A stretch of DNA of 15,061 nt. Origin: Chitinophagaceae bacterium (lineage in GTDB: Bacteria; Bacteroidota; Bacteroidia; Chitinophagales; Chitinophagaceae). The notes beneath the pieces are model-generated. The model saw only the letters and a program-made list of their open reading frames with translations. It was not told the origin of the DNA and searched no databases. Both the position numbers and the translations under genes were made by a program. The DNA lies in NCBI GenBank assembly GCA_025351145.1, contig JANXWM010000533.1:1-15061 (forward strand), in the 5' to 3' direction. This document shows positions 1 through 7,287 of this stretch, piece after piece. Numbering within the stretch: position 1 is the stretch's first letter; each line of letters starts with the position of its first letter.

Positions 1-52
1 ACTTTCAACAGCCATAGTGCGGCATATTCTTTTTTTGCAGGCCTTACACTAT

Positions 53-1981
53 TCAAAATTCCATAAAGGTTAAAACAATTTTTGTTCCTGCACCATTACC
101 TTCTGCATCTTTCTTATCAATTATTTCAACAGAAGCATTTCTTTGGTTTAATGTATTATCAAGATCAAGCCTGCTCTGTGTTAAATGCACGCCTTTAGAC
201 TGGTGCGTAGATGGTTCGCCTTTAAATTTATTTTGTCTCGACATTTCCCTGCCAATACCATCATCTTCTATAATGCATAAAACAGCCTCTCCATTATTTG
301 TAATAGAAACTGTAATTGTACCGCCTTCTTCTTTAGGCATAATGCCATGCCAGATGGCATTTTCAATAAATGGCTGAATGATAAGCGCAGGCACCGTTAT
401 AGATTTCAAGTCTATCGATTCATCAACATTAAAATGATAACTGAATTTGTTACCAAAGCGCAAGCTTTCCAGCCTCGTATATAATTTGCAGGTTTCAATT
501 TCTTCATACAAACTAATTTCCCTTTGATCAGAATTTTGCAGAATGGTACGCAGCAGTTTTGAAAATGTGGTAAGGTAAGTAACAGCCTTATCTTCCTCCT
601 TCTGCTGCATCAAGGATTTAATTGAATTCATGCAGTTAAAAATAAAATGCGGGTTCATTTGTGCACGAAGGGCTTTTGCTTCGAGTTCATGCACTTCTCT
701 ATCATGATGTGCACGCAGTTTTTCTTTTTCTGATTGAATGAGTTGGACTTGTGTAGCTCTTAGCTCATGAAGGGTATTTTCTATTTTCTCATTTTTTTGT
801 TTTAATAAAATATTTGCTGTTTGCTTTTGCCTGTTGTTACGCCACAGCAGAAAACCTATAAATAAAAAAGCAGCCAATGCAGCGAGCAGGATGCTTATCT
901 TGATTTGGGTTTGCAACTGCTCTTGCCTGTTTGACTCTTCCTGCTGATCCAGTTGCTGACTGAAAAACAGGTTTTGCATTTGTTTTATTTTTTCCTGGCT
1001 GAATAAGCTATCTGTTCCTGCCAGCATCAGCTCTTCATATTTAAAAGCGCTGTCCGTATTGTACCGGGCTTTATATAGTGCCGCTAATAACTTGCTTGCT
1101 TCAATGGTTTGCGGAAGAAAGGATTCATTTTGCGCTTCAATCAGTGCTTGTTGTGCATAGTGAACTGAAGAATCGAATAACTTTTCTTTTTGAAAAACAT
1201 GCGCCATACCGGTGTATCCATCTATTAAATCCAATTTTGCAAATGAAATACTTAAACCCTTGCGGTAAAACCTGATAGATTCGGCCAGGTTTCCTTCTTT
1301 GTCATTGATGCTTGCCATCCAAAAATATGGGCCACTCCAGTTATTATTTTCGCTTATTTCTAAATCGTACGATCTCCTGATATAAAATGATGCAGAATCA
1401 AATTTATTTAAATTGAAGTAACACGCTCCAATCTGTGAAGCAATCAACTCCTGGTTTTTCAGAAACACTTCACTATCGGGTTTTAGCTTGTAAAAATAAT
1501 AGAGCGCCTTTTGAGCATCGCCAAAGCTGGAGTACACTATTCCAATCCAGAAAAAAGAAAGATCGATCTGTATCTGATCATTTAATTTCTCAGAAAGATC
1601 TAATGCTTTCAGCTCAATTTCCAAAGCTTTAGGATAATCTCCTCTTGCTGCAAATGCCTGGGCCACGGAATGGTAAAGCTTAATTGTTCCCCGTTCAAAA
1701 TTTAATTTCTTCGATAACTGTAAACCCTGCAAGGCATATATTAACGCACTATCAGGAAATGACCACAAGTAAATATTACTTAGCTTCCACAACAATATTA
1801 CTTTGCCGGTATCCTCCTTAACAGTAAGCGTTAATTTTCTAAGGCTGTCAATTGAGGCATTTTTTTGAGCTGAAGGATTCATTTGTTTGAAGACTTCCGC
1901 ATCAGAATATTGCGCATAAACAAATTGTTCAAAGCAAAACAAATAAAGCATAAGAAGTATTTTTTTCACTAATTCTGCCAT
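53..1981 (-). CDS. LytS-family sensor histidine kinase with periplasmic TPR-like sensor
   Basis: Predicted inner-membrane sensor kinase that would phosphorylate a partner response regulator, usually of the LytTR type; none is visible here. The 642-aa protein has a signal peptide (about residues 1-24, ending YAQ), a helical region of TPR-like repeats (about 50-330), one membrane helix (about 362-380) and a coiled coil (about 385-440). A His_kinase domain follows with the phosphoacceptor His445 in NPHFIFN. The ATPase domain shows the N-box (Asn541 in QPFIENAIWHG) and the G1 motif DDGIG at 573-577. The start is chosen because the signal peptide begins there and a promoter-like pair lies upstream. 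Residues 413-642 are almost the same as residues 473-702 of the kinase at 3571-5679, while the sensor halves are unrelated. This indicates module duplication or gene conversion. The ligand is unknown. The kinase family is secure; the TPR call rests on residue pattern. Confidence 0.93.
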   Translation of the reverse strand: MAELVKKILLMLYLFCFEQFVYAQYSDAEVFKQMNPSAQKNASIDSLRKLTLTVKEDTGKVILLWKLSNIYLWSFPDSALIYALQGLQLSKKLNFERGTIKLYHSVAQAFAARGDYPKALEIELKALDLSEKLNDQIQIDLSFFWIGIVYSSFGDAQKALYYFYKLKPDSEVFLKNQELIASQIGACYFNLNKFDSASFYIRRSYDLEISENNNWSGPYFWMASINDKEGNLAESIRFYRKGLSISFAKLDLIDGYTGMAHVFQKEKLFDSSVHYAQQALIEAQNESFLPQTIEASKLLAALYKARYNTDSAFKYEELMLAGTDSLFSQEKIKQMQNLFFSQQLDQQEESNRQEQLQTQIKISILLAALAAFLFIGFLLWRNNRQKQTANILLKQKNEKIENTLHELRATQVQLIQSEKEKLRAHHDREVHELEAKALRAQMNPHFIFNCMNSIKSLMQQKEEDKAVTYLTTFSKLLRTILQNSDQREISLYEEIETCKLYTRLESLRFGNKFSYHFNVDESIDLKSITVPALIIQPFIENAIWHGIMPKEEGGTITVSITNNGEAVLCIIEDDGIGREMSRQNKFKGEPSTHQSKGVHLTQSRLDLDNTLNQRNASVEIIDKKDAEGNGAGTKIVLTFMEF

Positions 1982-1995
1982 CGTTCATTCTTATT

Positions 1996-2007
1996 TTATC
2001 ATGATAA
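1996..2007. promoter_or_regulatory. 12-bp perfect palindrome upstream of the TPR kinase
   Basis: TTATCATGATAA is a perfect inverted repeat 14 bp upstream of the kinase start codon, between that codon and the promoter-like elements at 2043-2076. It could be an operator or an mRNA 5' hairpin. A palindrome of this length can occur by chance in AT-rich DNA and no second copy was noticed. Confidence 0.2.
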
Positions 2008-2042
2008 GGTAGTCTTTTTCGAAACACAAGCTAAAATGAAAT

Positions 2043-2076
2043 AAAAGTTACCATTACAGAAAGCCCAATTGGCAAA
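2043..2076 (-). promoter_or_regulatory. Possible Bacteroidota-type promoter for the TPR kinase
   Basis: Read on the minus strand, TTTG (2073-2076) is followed after 22 nt by TAACTTTT (2043-2050). The known Bacteroidota housekeeping promoter is TTTG, about 19-21 nt, then TAnnTTTG. The spacer is slightly long and the last base differs. The -7 element lies about 62 bp upstream of the start codon. Confidence 0.33.
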
Positions 2077-2184
2077 TACACGTTTTAATTTTATAACATG
2101 CCATTTTTTCTATTGCTTCATCATACAGTTGCAAAATCATCCGGTATGTTTATAAATTGAAACAGGGACTTTGCCAAGTGCCTG

Positions 2185-2216
2185 TTGAATAACACAGTAT
2201 CCTGATTATATATTTA
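2185..2216 (+). promoter_or_regulatory. Possible Bacteroidota-type promoter for the 2265 gene
   Basis: TTG at 2185-2187 is followed after 21 nt by TATATTTA (2209-2216), close to the Bacteroidota -33/-7 pattern (TTTG ... TAnnTTTG). It lies 48 bp upstream of the ATG at 2265, within a divergent intergenic region. It is a pattern match only and AT-rich DNA gives false hits. Confidence 0.3.
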
Positions 2217-2264
2217 TAAGCATATTAGTCTTTCATTCATTAATCAATTTAAAAAAGTAACACC

Positions 2265-2711
2265 ATGGCAAAATCCGCATTGCTTGGAATGATGATTGCA
2301 TTCACACTCCTTGCTTCCCCTAATGTTCATGCTCAGCAAGACATGCAGGCAAAAAAATACGACAACCCTGAATGGAAAAGGATTGTGATGATAAGATTCA
2401 AACCTGATAAATCGGAGAGGGCAGAGGAAATAATTAATGATTATTACCTGAAAGCATGCGTAAAATCCGGCACACCTCTTCCTACAACACTATTAGATAT
2501 CAAGACGGGTGAATGGGATATGCTGCTTGTATGGGATATGAAAGAAGGCCTTGAAGAAATGAATTGGGAAACCAGCCCAAAAGATATTGCGTGGAAGAAA
2601 GCACTTGAAGAAATTGCCGGAAGTGCTTCTAAAGCCAACGCTGTATTAGACGAGTTTTCTTCTCTGATTGACCGGCAGGTAACTTACATTGGAAAGCCGG
2701 AGAAGCCATAA
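2265..2711 (+). CDS. Small exported protein of unknown function
   Basis: A 148-aa protein with a clear signal peptide (residues 1 to about 24, hydrophobic core then VHAQQ) and so probably periplasmic or surface-located. The mature part is soluble and mixed alpha/beta: a strand WKRIVMIRFKP, a helix around SERAEEIINDYYLKA, a strand GEWDMLLVWDM, then a long acidic-basic helical stretch. One strand-helix-strand unit followed by helices is loosely like dimeric alpha-beta barrel or NIPSNAP-type folds, but no catalytic motif is visible and the family is not recognised. The ATG at 2265 opens the signal peptide and has no clear Shine-Dalgarno, as is usual in Bacteroidota. It is divergent from the TPR kinase, and repeat copy A begins a few bases after its stop. 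Confidence 0.8.
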   Translation: MAKSALLGMMIAFTLLASPNVHAQQDMQAKKYDNPEWKRIVMIRFKPDKSERAEEIINDYYLKACVKSGTPLPTTLLDIKTGEWDMLLVWDMKEGLEEMNWETSPKDIAWKKALEEIAGSASKANAVLDEFSSLIDRQVTYIGKPEKP

Positions 2712-2734
2712 CCCGCGATTGGCTGCCCTTAATC

Positions 2735-2800
2735 ATTGTTTTTTATAAGCCATGCTTCGCTACTGCTGTTAACCGTTGGTTGCACTCTTGTACTGTTAGT
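2735..2800 (-). repeat. Dispersed intergenic element, copy A (degenerate)
   Basis: On the minus strand this reads AGTACAAGAGTGC then a damaged core (about one base lost and one changed in the GACGCAAC part). A CAGTAGCG-type segment, a short AAGC/GCTT hairpin and an A-run follow. It is the most diverged of six copies. Its A-run end points at the 3' end of the 2265 gene, 24 bp away. Its core end faces copy B head to head across about 78 bp. Confidence 0.7.
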
Positions 2801-2878
2801 AATAAAATCAGCAAGCCGAAAGATAATTTTAGTAACAGGTGAACTCGCCGATCCGGGACTTTGCTGACCTGCTTTCAT

Positions 2879-2940
2879 AAGTACAAGTGTGCGACGCAAC
2901 AGCAGACGCACAAAGCGTTGCAGCTAAGTGCAAAAAATAA
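2879..2940 (+). repeat. Dispersed intergenic element, copy B
   Basis: Core GTACAAGTGTGCGACGCAAC at 2881-2900, followed by a variable part and a weak hairpin (TTGCA ... TGCAA) with a run of A. Its far end GCAGCTAAGTGCAAAAAATA closely matches copy D, showing that the unit extends beyond the core. It ends 3 bp before the stop codon of a kinase remnant read on the other strand. It lies 81 bp upstream of the glycine-zipper gene at 3022. Confidence 0.88.
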
Positions 2941-2943
2941 TCG

Positions 2944-3012
2944 CTAAAATTCCGTAAAAGTTAAAATAATTTTTGTTCCAACAGGCTTGCCATTCTCAGC
3001 ATTAGCACTTAT
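2944..3012 (-). pseudogene. Remnant of a third LytS-type kinase (C-terminal 22 codons)
   Basis: Read on the minus strand this gives 22 codons and a TAG stop ending in GTKIILTFTEF. That matches the last residues of the TPR kinase (GTKIVLTFMEF) and of the 7TM kinase (GTKVILIFSGE), and the DNA match to positions 56-120 is obvious by eye. Similarity stops abruptly at 3012, about 10 bp before the start codon of the glycine-zipper gene at 3022. No upstream kinase sequence remains. The simplest reading is that a third kinase copy stood here and was deleted or replaced. Some of it may now serve as the leader of the 3022 gene. Confidence 0.8.
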
Positions 3013-3021
3013 TGAAAACAA

Positions 3022-3522
3022 ATGAAACAAATTCTTATCACATTACTCCTTACCGCTTATTGTACAGGCTTCATAAGTCATGAAAGTTATAGTCAGGTAT
3101 TTATACGCATCTATAACGATCACGGCAAAAAGATAAGCAAAGGCACTATTGAATACACTACCGAATCTGCAATTGTAATAGTAACTAAAAACAAAATGCT
3201 GGAACAGCTCTCTGTCAGGGAAATTTCATTTATTAAAACAAAGAGAAGTTTCGGTGCAGGCATAGTAGCAGGTTCTGCGATGGGGATGCTTATTTCAGCA
3301 GGGGCTGTAACTAAGTCAGACGCAGATTGGAACGAGAAAGGCATTGGTGTGCTTGTAGGGACGGCAGCAGGTGCTTTAGCAGGAACAATTGTTGGTATAG
3401 CAACCAAAAAAGAAAAATTTATTATTAAAGGAAGTATAGAAAAATGGAAACTCGTAAGGCAACAGTTAGCAACAATGTCAAAAAAAGATATTTTAGTTGG
3501 TCCTGCAGGAACAAATTATTAG
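3022..3522 (+). CDS. Exported glycine-zipper protein, paralog 1
   Basis: A 166-aa member of a four-copy family in this window (others at 6651, 9598, 10371). It has a signal peptide (about 1-24, ending YSQ) and a short beta-rich domain with the family pattern 'KG.I.Y..ES.I.I' and a closing 'EISFIKTKR'. Two glycine-rich membrane-type helices follow (about 75-95 and 109-128; GAGIVAGSAMGM, VGTAAGALAGTIVG), then a C-terminal strand-helix 'FIIKGSIEKWKLVR'. Glycine-zipper helices often insert into membranes or oligomerise, so an envelope location is likely, but the function is unknown. It most resembles paralog 4, sharing the 'RIYN/RLYN ... KI.KG' opening and the 'EKWK/EQWK' ending. The start is only about 10 bp from the kinase remnant. 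Confidence 0.82.
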   Translation: MKQILITLLLTAYCTGFISHESYSQVFIRIYNDHGKKISKGTIEYTTESAIVIVTKNKMLEQLSVREISFIKTKRSFGAGIVAGSAMGMLISAGAVTKSDADWNEKGIGVLVGTAAGALAGTIVGIATKKEKFIIKGSIEKWKLVRQQLATMSKKDILVGPAGTNY

Positions 3523-3570
3523 CATCAAGCATATTCAATTTAGCAATCCAGTTTAGCAGATACCAACCTG

Positions 3571-5679
3571 TTATTCCCCACTAAATATCAGGATCACTTT
3601 CGTTCCACCAGTTTCACCCGCACCGCTTATTTTATCAATTATTTCAACAGAAGCATTTCTTTGGTTTAGTGTATTATCAAGATCAATGCGGCTCTGTGTT
3701 AAATGCACACCTTTTGACTGATGCGTAGATGGTTCCCCTTTAAATTTATTTTGCTTAGATGTTTCTCTGCCAATGCCATCATCTTCTATGATGCATAAAA
3801 CAGCATCTCCATTTTTTGTAACAGAAACTGTAAGTGTGCCGCCTTCTTCTTTGGGCATAATTCCATGCCATATTGCATTTTCAATAAACGGCTGAATGAT
3901 AAGCGCAGGAACGGTTATAGATTTCATATCTATCGATTCATCAACAGTAAAATGATAACTGAACTTGTTTCCAAAACGCATACTTTCTAATTGGGTGTAC
4001 AGTTTACAGGTTTCAATTTCATCATATAAACTTATTTCCCTTTGATCGGAATTTTGTAGAATGGTACGCAACAGCTTCGAAAAAGTAGTTAGATAGATGA
4101 CCGCCTTTTCATCTTCGTTCTTTTGCACCAAAGACTTTATTGAGTTCATGCAGTTGAAAATAAAATGCGGGTTCATTTGTGCACGAAGGGCTTTGGCTTC
4201 AAGTTCGTGCACTTCCCTGTCATGATGCGCCCGCAATTTTTCTTTTTCTGATTGAATGAGTTGGGCCTGCGCTTTTTTCAAATCCTCTAAAGTATTCTTC
4301 AATTCTGTTTGCTGCAACGTTAGTTTCGCAGTACGTTCTGTTACTTCCTCTTCCAGCAATCGGTTTTGGTGAGTTAAAATTTGCTGCTTCTCCTGTTCCC
4401 GCGCCACAATTTGCTCAGATAATTTTTGAACTTCTCTCAATTGTACTTCCAAAGAACGATTGGTAAAAGCAGACTCGAAAGCGAGAAATATAGAAGTAGC
4501 TACGGGTAAACTTATGACGCCAATATTGTAGGTCAAATCATAAAATGTACCAGTTAAATAATCGGACGGTACGATATACTCTACAATGTAAAAGCTAAAA
4601 TAGAAAATGAAAAAAACAATTGCACCCACCGCAAGGATAATAGCACCCTTCTGCCGGCGCTTCATTGCAAGAAAACTAATTCTGGCGCATTCGATTAATA
4701 TTAAATTAGGCAATATGACAAAGCCAAAAACCCAACCCAAATGATAAGGCCAGAAATAAAGCGGGATACTTAACAAAAAGCAACCAAGTAAAATAAGATA
4801 AACAAGGTTCTTTTTGTACGAGACAATTACATAGAGTGCTTTTAGAAAAAGCAAATGATATAAGTTAAAAAAAATAATGGTGAACCACAGCAAGTACATT
4901 TTCAGTTCTGTATCATGCAGATTGATTGCACTTATATACATAATGTTAGTTATTAGAGCTGCCATTGCAAAAAGACTGAAAAACAGGTTAGCTTTTTTTT
5001 GGGGATAAAAGACATATAAAACAAAATGCAAAATCAATAAAATAAAAAATATGCCCGTTTTCAGCAAGTCAGGAGCAAAAGCGGGTATTGAGCGCTCATT
5101 GTTTCCGATTGCCTGGTTTGTATTATTGACGGTAGCTTTAAAACAATAGTTGACCCGTCCGGCAAAAATAAAATAGGGGATATATTTTTTATAAGCATAG
5201 CGTATTGCCAAAACCTGAAAAGCCCCTGATCCAAATTGCAGGGCAACTGGACTTCCAAAAGGGTCAAATGTTTTTATCTCTCCTTGATCACTACTTACGT
5301 TTCCTAAAGTATAGATAAGGTTTCCGTTCAAATAAATTTCTGAAGCGCCAGTTTGTTCAATCATTAGTGCCAGTGATTTTTTGAGAATTGCACTATCAAC
5401 TTTGAGACGCAGCCGAAACCACCCAATACCGGATTCTTTTAATTGCGCCAAATCATAAACGTCCTGAGTAGGATCAATCCTTTGCCATTGCTTATCATCG
5501 AAATCTGGTTTTGACCAGTCAGCATCATCCCCCTTATGAAATTTCCAACCTTTATCTAATACAACACCATTGCCTGGAATAATCAAGGGAAGGCGGATAT
5601 ACCCGGAATCTTTTTGAGCAAATAAAGTTGTCATTACACCAAGCGTGAAAAGTAACTTTAAAAATAATACCCTTGCCAT
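3571..5679 (-). CDS. LytS-family histidine kinase with jelly-roll and 7TM (DISM-type) sensor
   Basis: Predicted inner-membrane sensor kinase of 702 aa. After a signal peptide (about 1-21) there is a periplasmic beta-sandwich (about 30-190) with the pattern GWKFHKGDDADW...FDDKQW, like galactose-binding or glycosidase sugar-binding modules. Seven hydrophobic helices follow (about 205-400), typical of 7TMR-DISM receptors, then a long coiled coil (about 400-480). The kinase core has His505 in NPHFIFN, the N-box Asn601 in QPFIENAIWHG and the G1 motif DDGIG at 633-637. A carbohydrate or other small-molecule ligand is inferred from the fold only. Residues 473-702 nearly duplicate the C-terminus of the TPR kinase. 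It converges on the 3022 gene across 48 bp, and no response regulator is adjacent. Confidence 0.94.
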   Translation of the reverse strand: MARVLFLKLLFTLGVMTTLFAQKDSGYIRLPLIIPGNGVVLDKGWKFHKGDDADWSKPDFDDKQWQRIDPTQDVYDLAQLKESGIGWFRLRLKVDSAILKKSLALMIEQTGASEIYLNGNLIYTLGNVSSDQGEIKTFDPFGSPVALQFGSGAFQVLAIRYAYKKYIPYFIFAGRVNYCFKATVNNTNQAIGNNERSIPAFAPDLLKTGIFFILLILHFVLYVFYPQKKANLFFSLFAMAALITNIMYISAINLHDTELKMYLLWFTIIFFNLYHLLFLKALYVIVSYKKNLVYLILLGCFLLSIPLYFWPYHLGWVFGFVILPNLILIECARISFLAMKRRQKGAIILAVGAIVFFIFYFSFYIVEYIVPSDYLTGTFYDLTYNIGVISLPVATSIFLAFESAFTNRSLEVQLREVQKLSEQIVAREQEKQQILTHQNRLLEEEVTERTAKLTLQQTELKNTLEDLKKAQAQLIQSEKEKLRAHHDREVHELEAKALRAQMNPHFIFNCMNSIKSLVQKNEDEKAVIYLTTFSKLLRTILQNSDQREISLYDEIETCKLYTQLESMRFGNKFSYHFTVDESIDMKSITVPALIIQPFIENAIWHGIMPKEEGGTLTVSVTKNGDAVLCIIEDDGIGRETSKQNKFKGEPSTHQSKGVHLTQSRIDLDNTLNQRNASVEIIDKISGAGETGGTKVILIFSGE

Positions 5680-6142
5680 GTATTTATGTTTTGCATTATT
5701 TCTATGCGGAAGTAAAATTGTAAATGCTGAACTGTTTTTTTTTGTTTGTCATCGATCATATTCATAAAGGCTTGTATAGATGCTTGCCCCCCACCCTTAT
5801 TACATGATTGTTGTGATCGCTTTTATCATTTAACACCTTTTGTCCAAAGAGGTCTTATTTAATATAAAAATGATCAGCAAAATGCCTTGTAATAAATTAG
5901 AGCTTAAACTTTCGGGTAAGCTGGATTTCATTTTCTAAATATAAAAAAATCCTTTTGCAAATTCATCATGCCTTGTTGTGAATAACCAATATAGTTTGGT
6001 ATTTGCCACAGATGGGTTAACAGGTTGTTCGAATTGTTTACCAATTGAAAGGGCGCAGTGATTAACTGAAAACAGTTGAATGCCAATTGCCGCAGGGTTT
6101 AAAGGAATATTTACTTTAAATTGAATGCTAAAATAGATTCGT
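5680..6142. other. Divergent intergenic region, 463 bp, no convincing gene
   Basis: It separates the minus-strand 7TM kinase from the plus-strand gene at 6143 and should carry promoters for both, but no clear TTTG/TAnnTTTG pair was identified. Around 6036-6068 the sequence GTTTACCAATTGAAA, then after 8 bases TGATTAACTG, resembles the start of the 95-bp repeat at 10259 and 13416. It may be a degenerate third copy. Short reading frames here lack any recognisable protein character. Confidence 0.5.
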
Positions 6143-6487
6143 ATGAAACTCATTTTAGTTTGCTGCTTATTGTTACTGGCAACCATAAGCGCCTTTTCAC
6201 AAACAGAAAGTTTAGAAAAAAGAGGCTCATCTTTAACGGTAGATACTTTACAGAAGAAAATACCAGCTTTCCTTCCGATAAACTATTTTACGTTGATTAG
6301 TCCTTTTAACCCGCCACAAAACAGGAACATCTTTTTTGGTAACAACATTTATAATCAAAGATTAAACTTAAACAATTCTACCTTAAGGCCAAATAAGTGG
6401 AACGATGCGCTTTCAGGCGTTGGGCAAATATTTCTTTCAGCTTTTGGGCAAAATAATAATCATGCTTATATATACCCGAGAAAGTGA
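6143..6487 (+). CDS. Small exported protein of unknown function
   Basis: A 114-aa reading frame with a strong signal peptide (residues 1-20, hydrophobic, ending AFSQ). The mature part is short, rich in Asn, Pro and Phe, with no cysteine motif, repeat or membrane helix. No family is recognised. It is preceded by a long intergenic region and followed by copy C of the dispersed element and glycine-zipper paralog 2. The clean signal peptide at the ATG makes it likely real. A truncated remnant of something longer is possible, because the protein stops without a clear domain. Confidence 0.62.
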   Translation: MKLILVCCLLLLATISAFSQTESLEKRGSSLTVDTLQKKIPAFLPINYFTLISPFNPPQNRNIFFGNNIYNQRLNLNNSTLRPNKWNDALSGVGQIFLSAFGQNNNHAYIYPRK

Positions 6488-6535
6488 AACCTGATTTCCG
6501 GTTGGGTGTATTGGCTGTTGAAAGCTGCCAAATGT

Positions 6536-6600
6536 TGTGCAGTACAAGTGTGCGACGCAAGGAACGATGCCCAAAGACTTGTTGCCTGGTGCAAAAAATC
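6536..6600 (+). repeat. Dispersed intergenic element, copy C
   Basis: Core GTACAAGTGTGCGACGCAAG at 6542-6561, preceded by GTTGTGCA. A GGAACGATG segment follows (shared with copy D, GGAACGGTG), then GCCTGGTGCAAAAAAT, which matches copy F (GCCTGGTACATAAAAA). It lies 50 bp upstream of glycine-zipper paralog 2, in the same orientation. Confidence 0.88.
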
Positions 6601-6650
6601 CTTGTATTATAAATGCGATTTCACGTTACTGGATAAAATAAAAAAATGCC

Positions 6651-7202
6651 ATGAGAAAAATTTGTACCATTTGTTTTTGCCTGATTATATCTCTTGCAGC
6701 AGCGGCGCAAAGCAGTGCAGATACGGTTAACCTCTATGAATTTATACCCAACTCAAAAGAGAAAGCCGTTGTTCATTTAATGAACGGCAGCTCTGTTTCC
6801 GGAACGATTGTAAAAATTACCGACAGTGTTATGCAGTTATCTGTATCGGCACAAAACCTGGCAGACAGTAACAGTATTATGGGCATTGCAATACCTGACA
6901 TACAAAACATAAAAATAAAGAGAAATGCATTTTGGCTGGGGATGGTAAGTGGCGCAACAGGGGGTGCGTTATTGGGATACGGTGCTGGTTATTTTAGTTA
7001 CAGCAACGACTCCGAAATTTCTGATGCTGATAATAAAGAGGAGCAAAAAGCGAGAGGGGTAGTGGGTGCGGTAATTGTAGCTGCTCCGGGTGCAGTGATC
7101 GGCAGTGTAGTTGGCGCCATTGGTACTAAAAGGAATTTTACAATTGATGGTAAAAGTGAAAATATAAGAAAAATGATAAAGTCTTTATGGGAGTTACAAT
7201 AG
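6651..7202 (+). CDS. Exported glycine-zipper protein, paralog 2
   Basis: A 183-aa protein with a signal peptide (about 1-20, ending AAAQS). A small beta-rich domain follows with VHLMNGSSVSGTIVKITDSV and a closing strand DIQNIKIKRN, a layout seen in many Bacteroidota envelope proteins. Two glycine-rich helices come next (about 97-120, GMVSGATGGALLGYGAGY; about 143-165, GAVIVAAPGAVIGSVVGAIG) joined by an acidic loop. The C-terminal strand-helix is FTIDGKSENIRKMIKSL. It is closest to paralog 3 at 9598 ('G.L/I..I.DS.. L', 'I.DIQ..K.KR'). Its role is unknown. The ATG at 6651 opens the signal peptide; copy C lies 50 bp upstream and is probably in its leader or promoter region. Confidence 0.82.
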   Translation: MRKICTICFCLIISLAAAAQSSADTVNLYEFIPNSKEKAVVHLMNGSSVSGTIVKITDSVMQLSVSAQNLADSNSIMGIAIPDIQNIKIKRNAFWLGMVSGATGGALLGYGAGYFSYSNDSEISDADNKEEQKARGVVGAVIVAAPGAVIGSVVGAIGTKRNFTIDGKSENIRKMIKSLWELQ

Positions 7203-7287
7203 CAGCTTATTATTTGTTGAGCAACAGGGCAAACAAAATTTTTCTTTTGATCGATAACTTTTATGTATTAAACAAATGCTTTTATAA

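Noticed and set aside
2729..2911. 60-codon minus-strand frame in the gap before 3022
   Set aside because: It is built largely from dispersed-element copies A and B, with no protein character.
5781..5800. Run of six C as a possible phase-variation tract
   Set aside because: It is short, lies in no gene, and has no clear relation to a promoter spacer.
5935..6186. 83-codon minus-strand frame overlapping the start of the 6143 gene
   Set aside because: It overlaps a frame with a much better signal peptide, and its own sequence has no recognisable feature.
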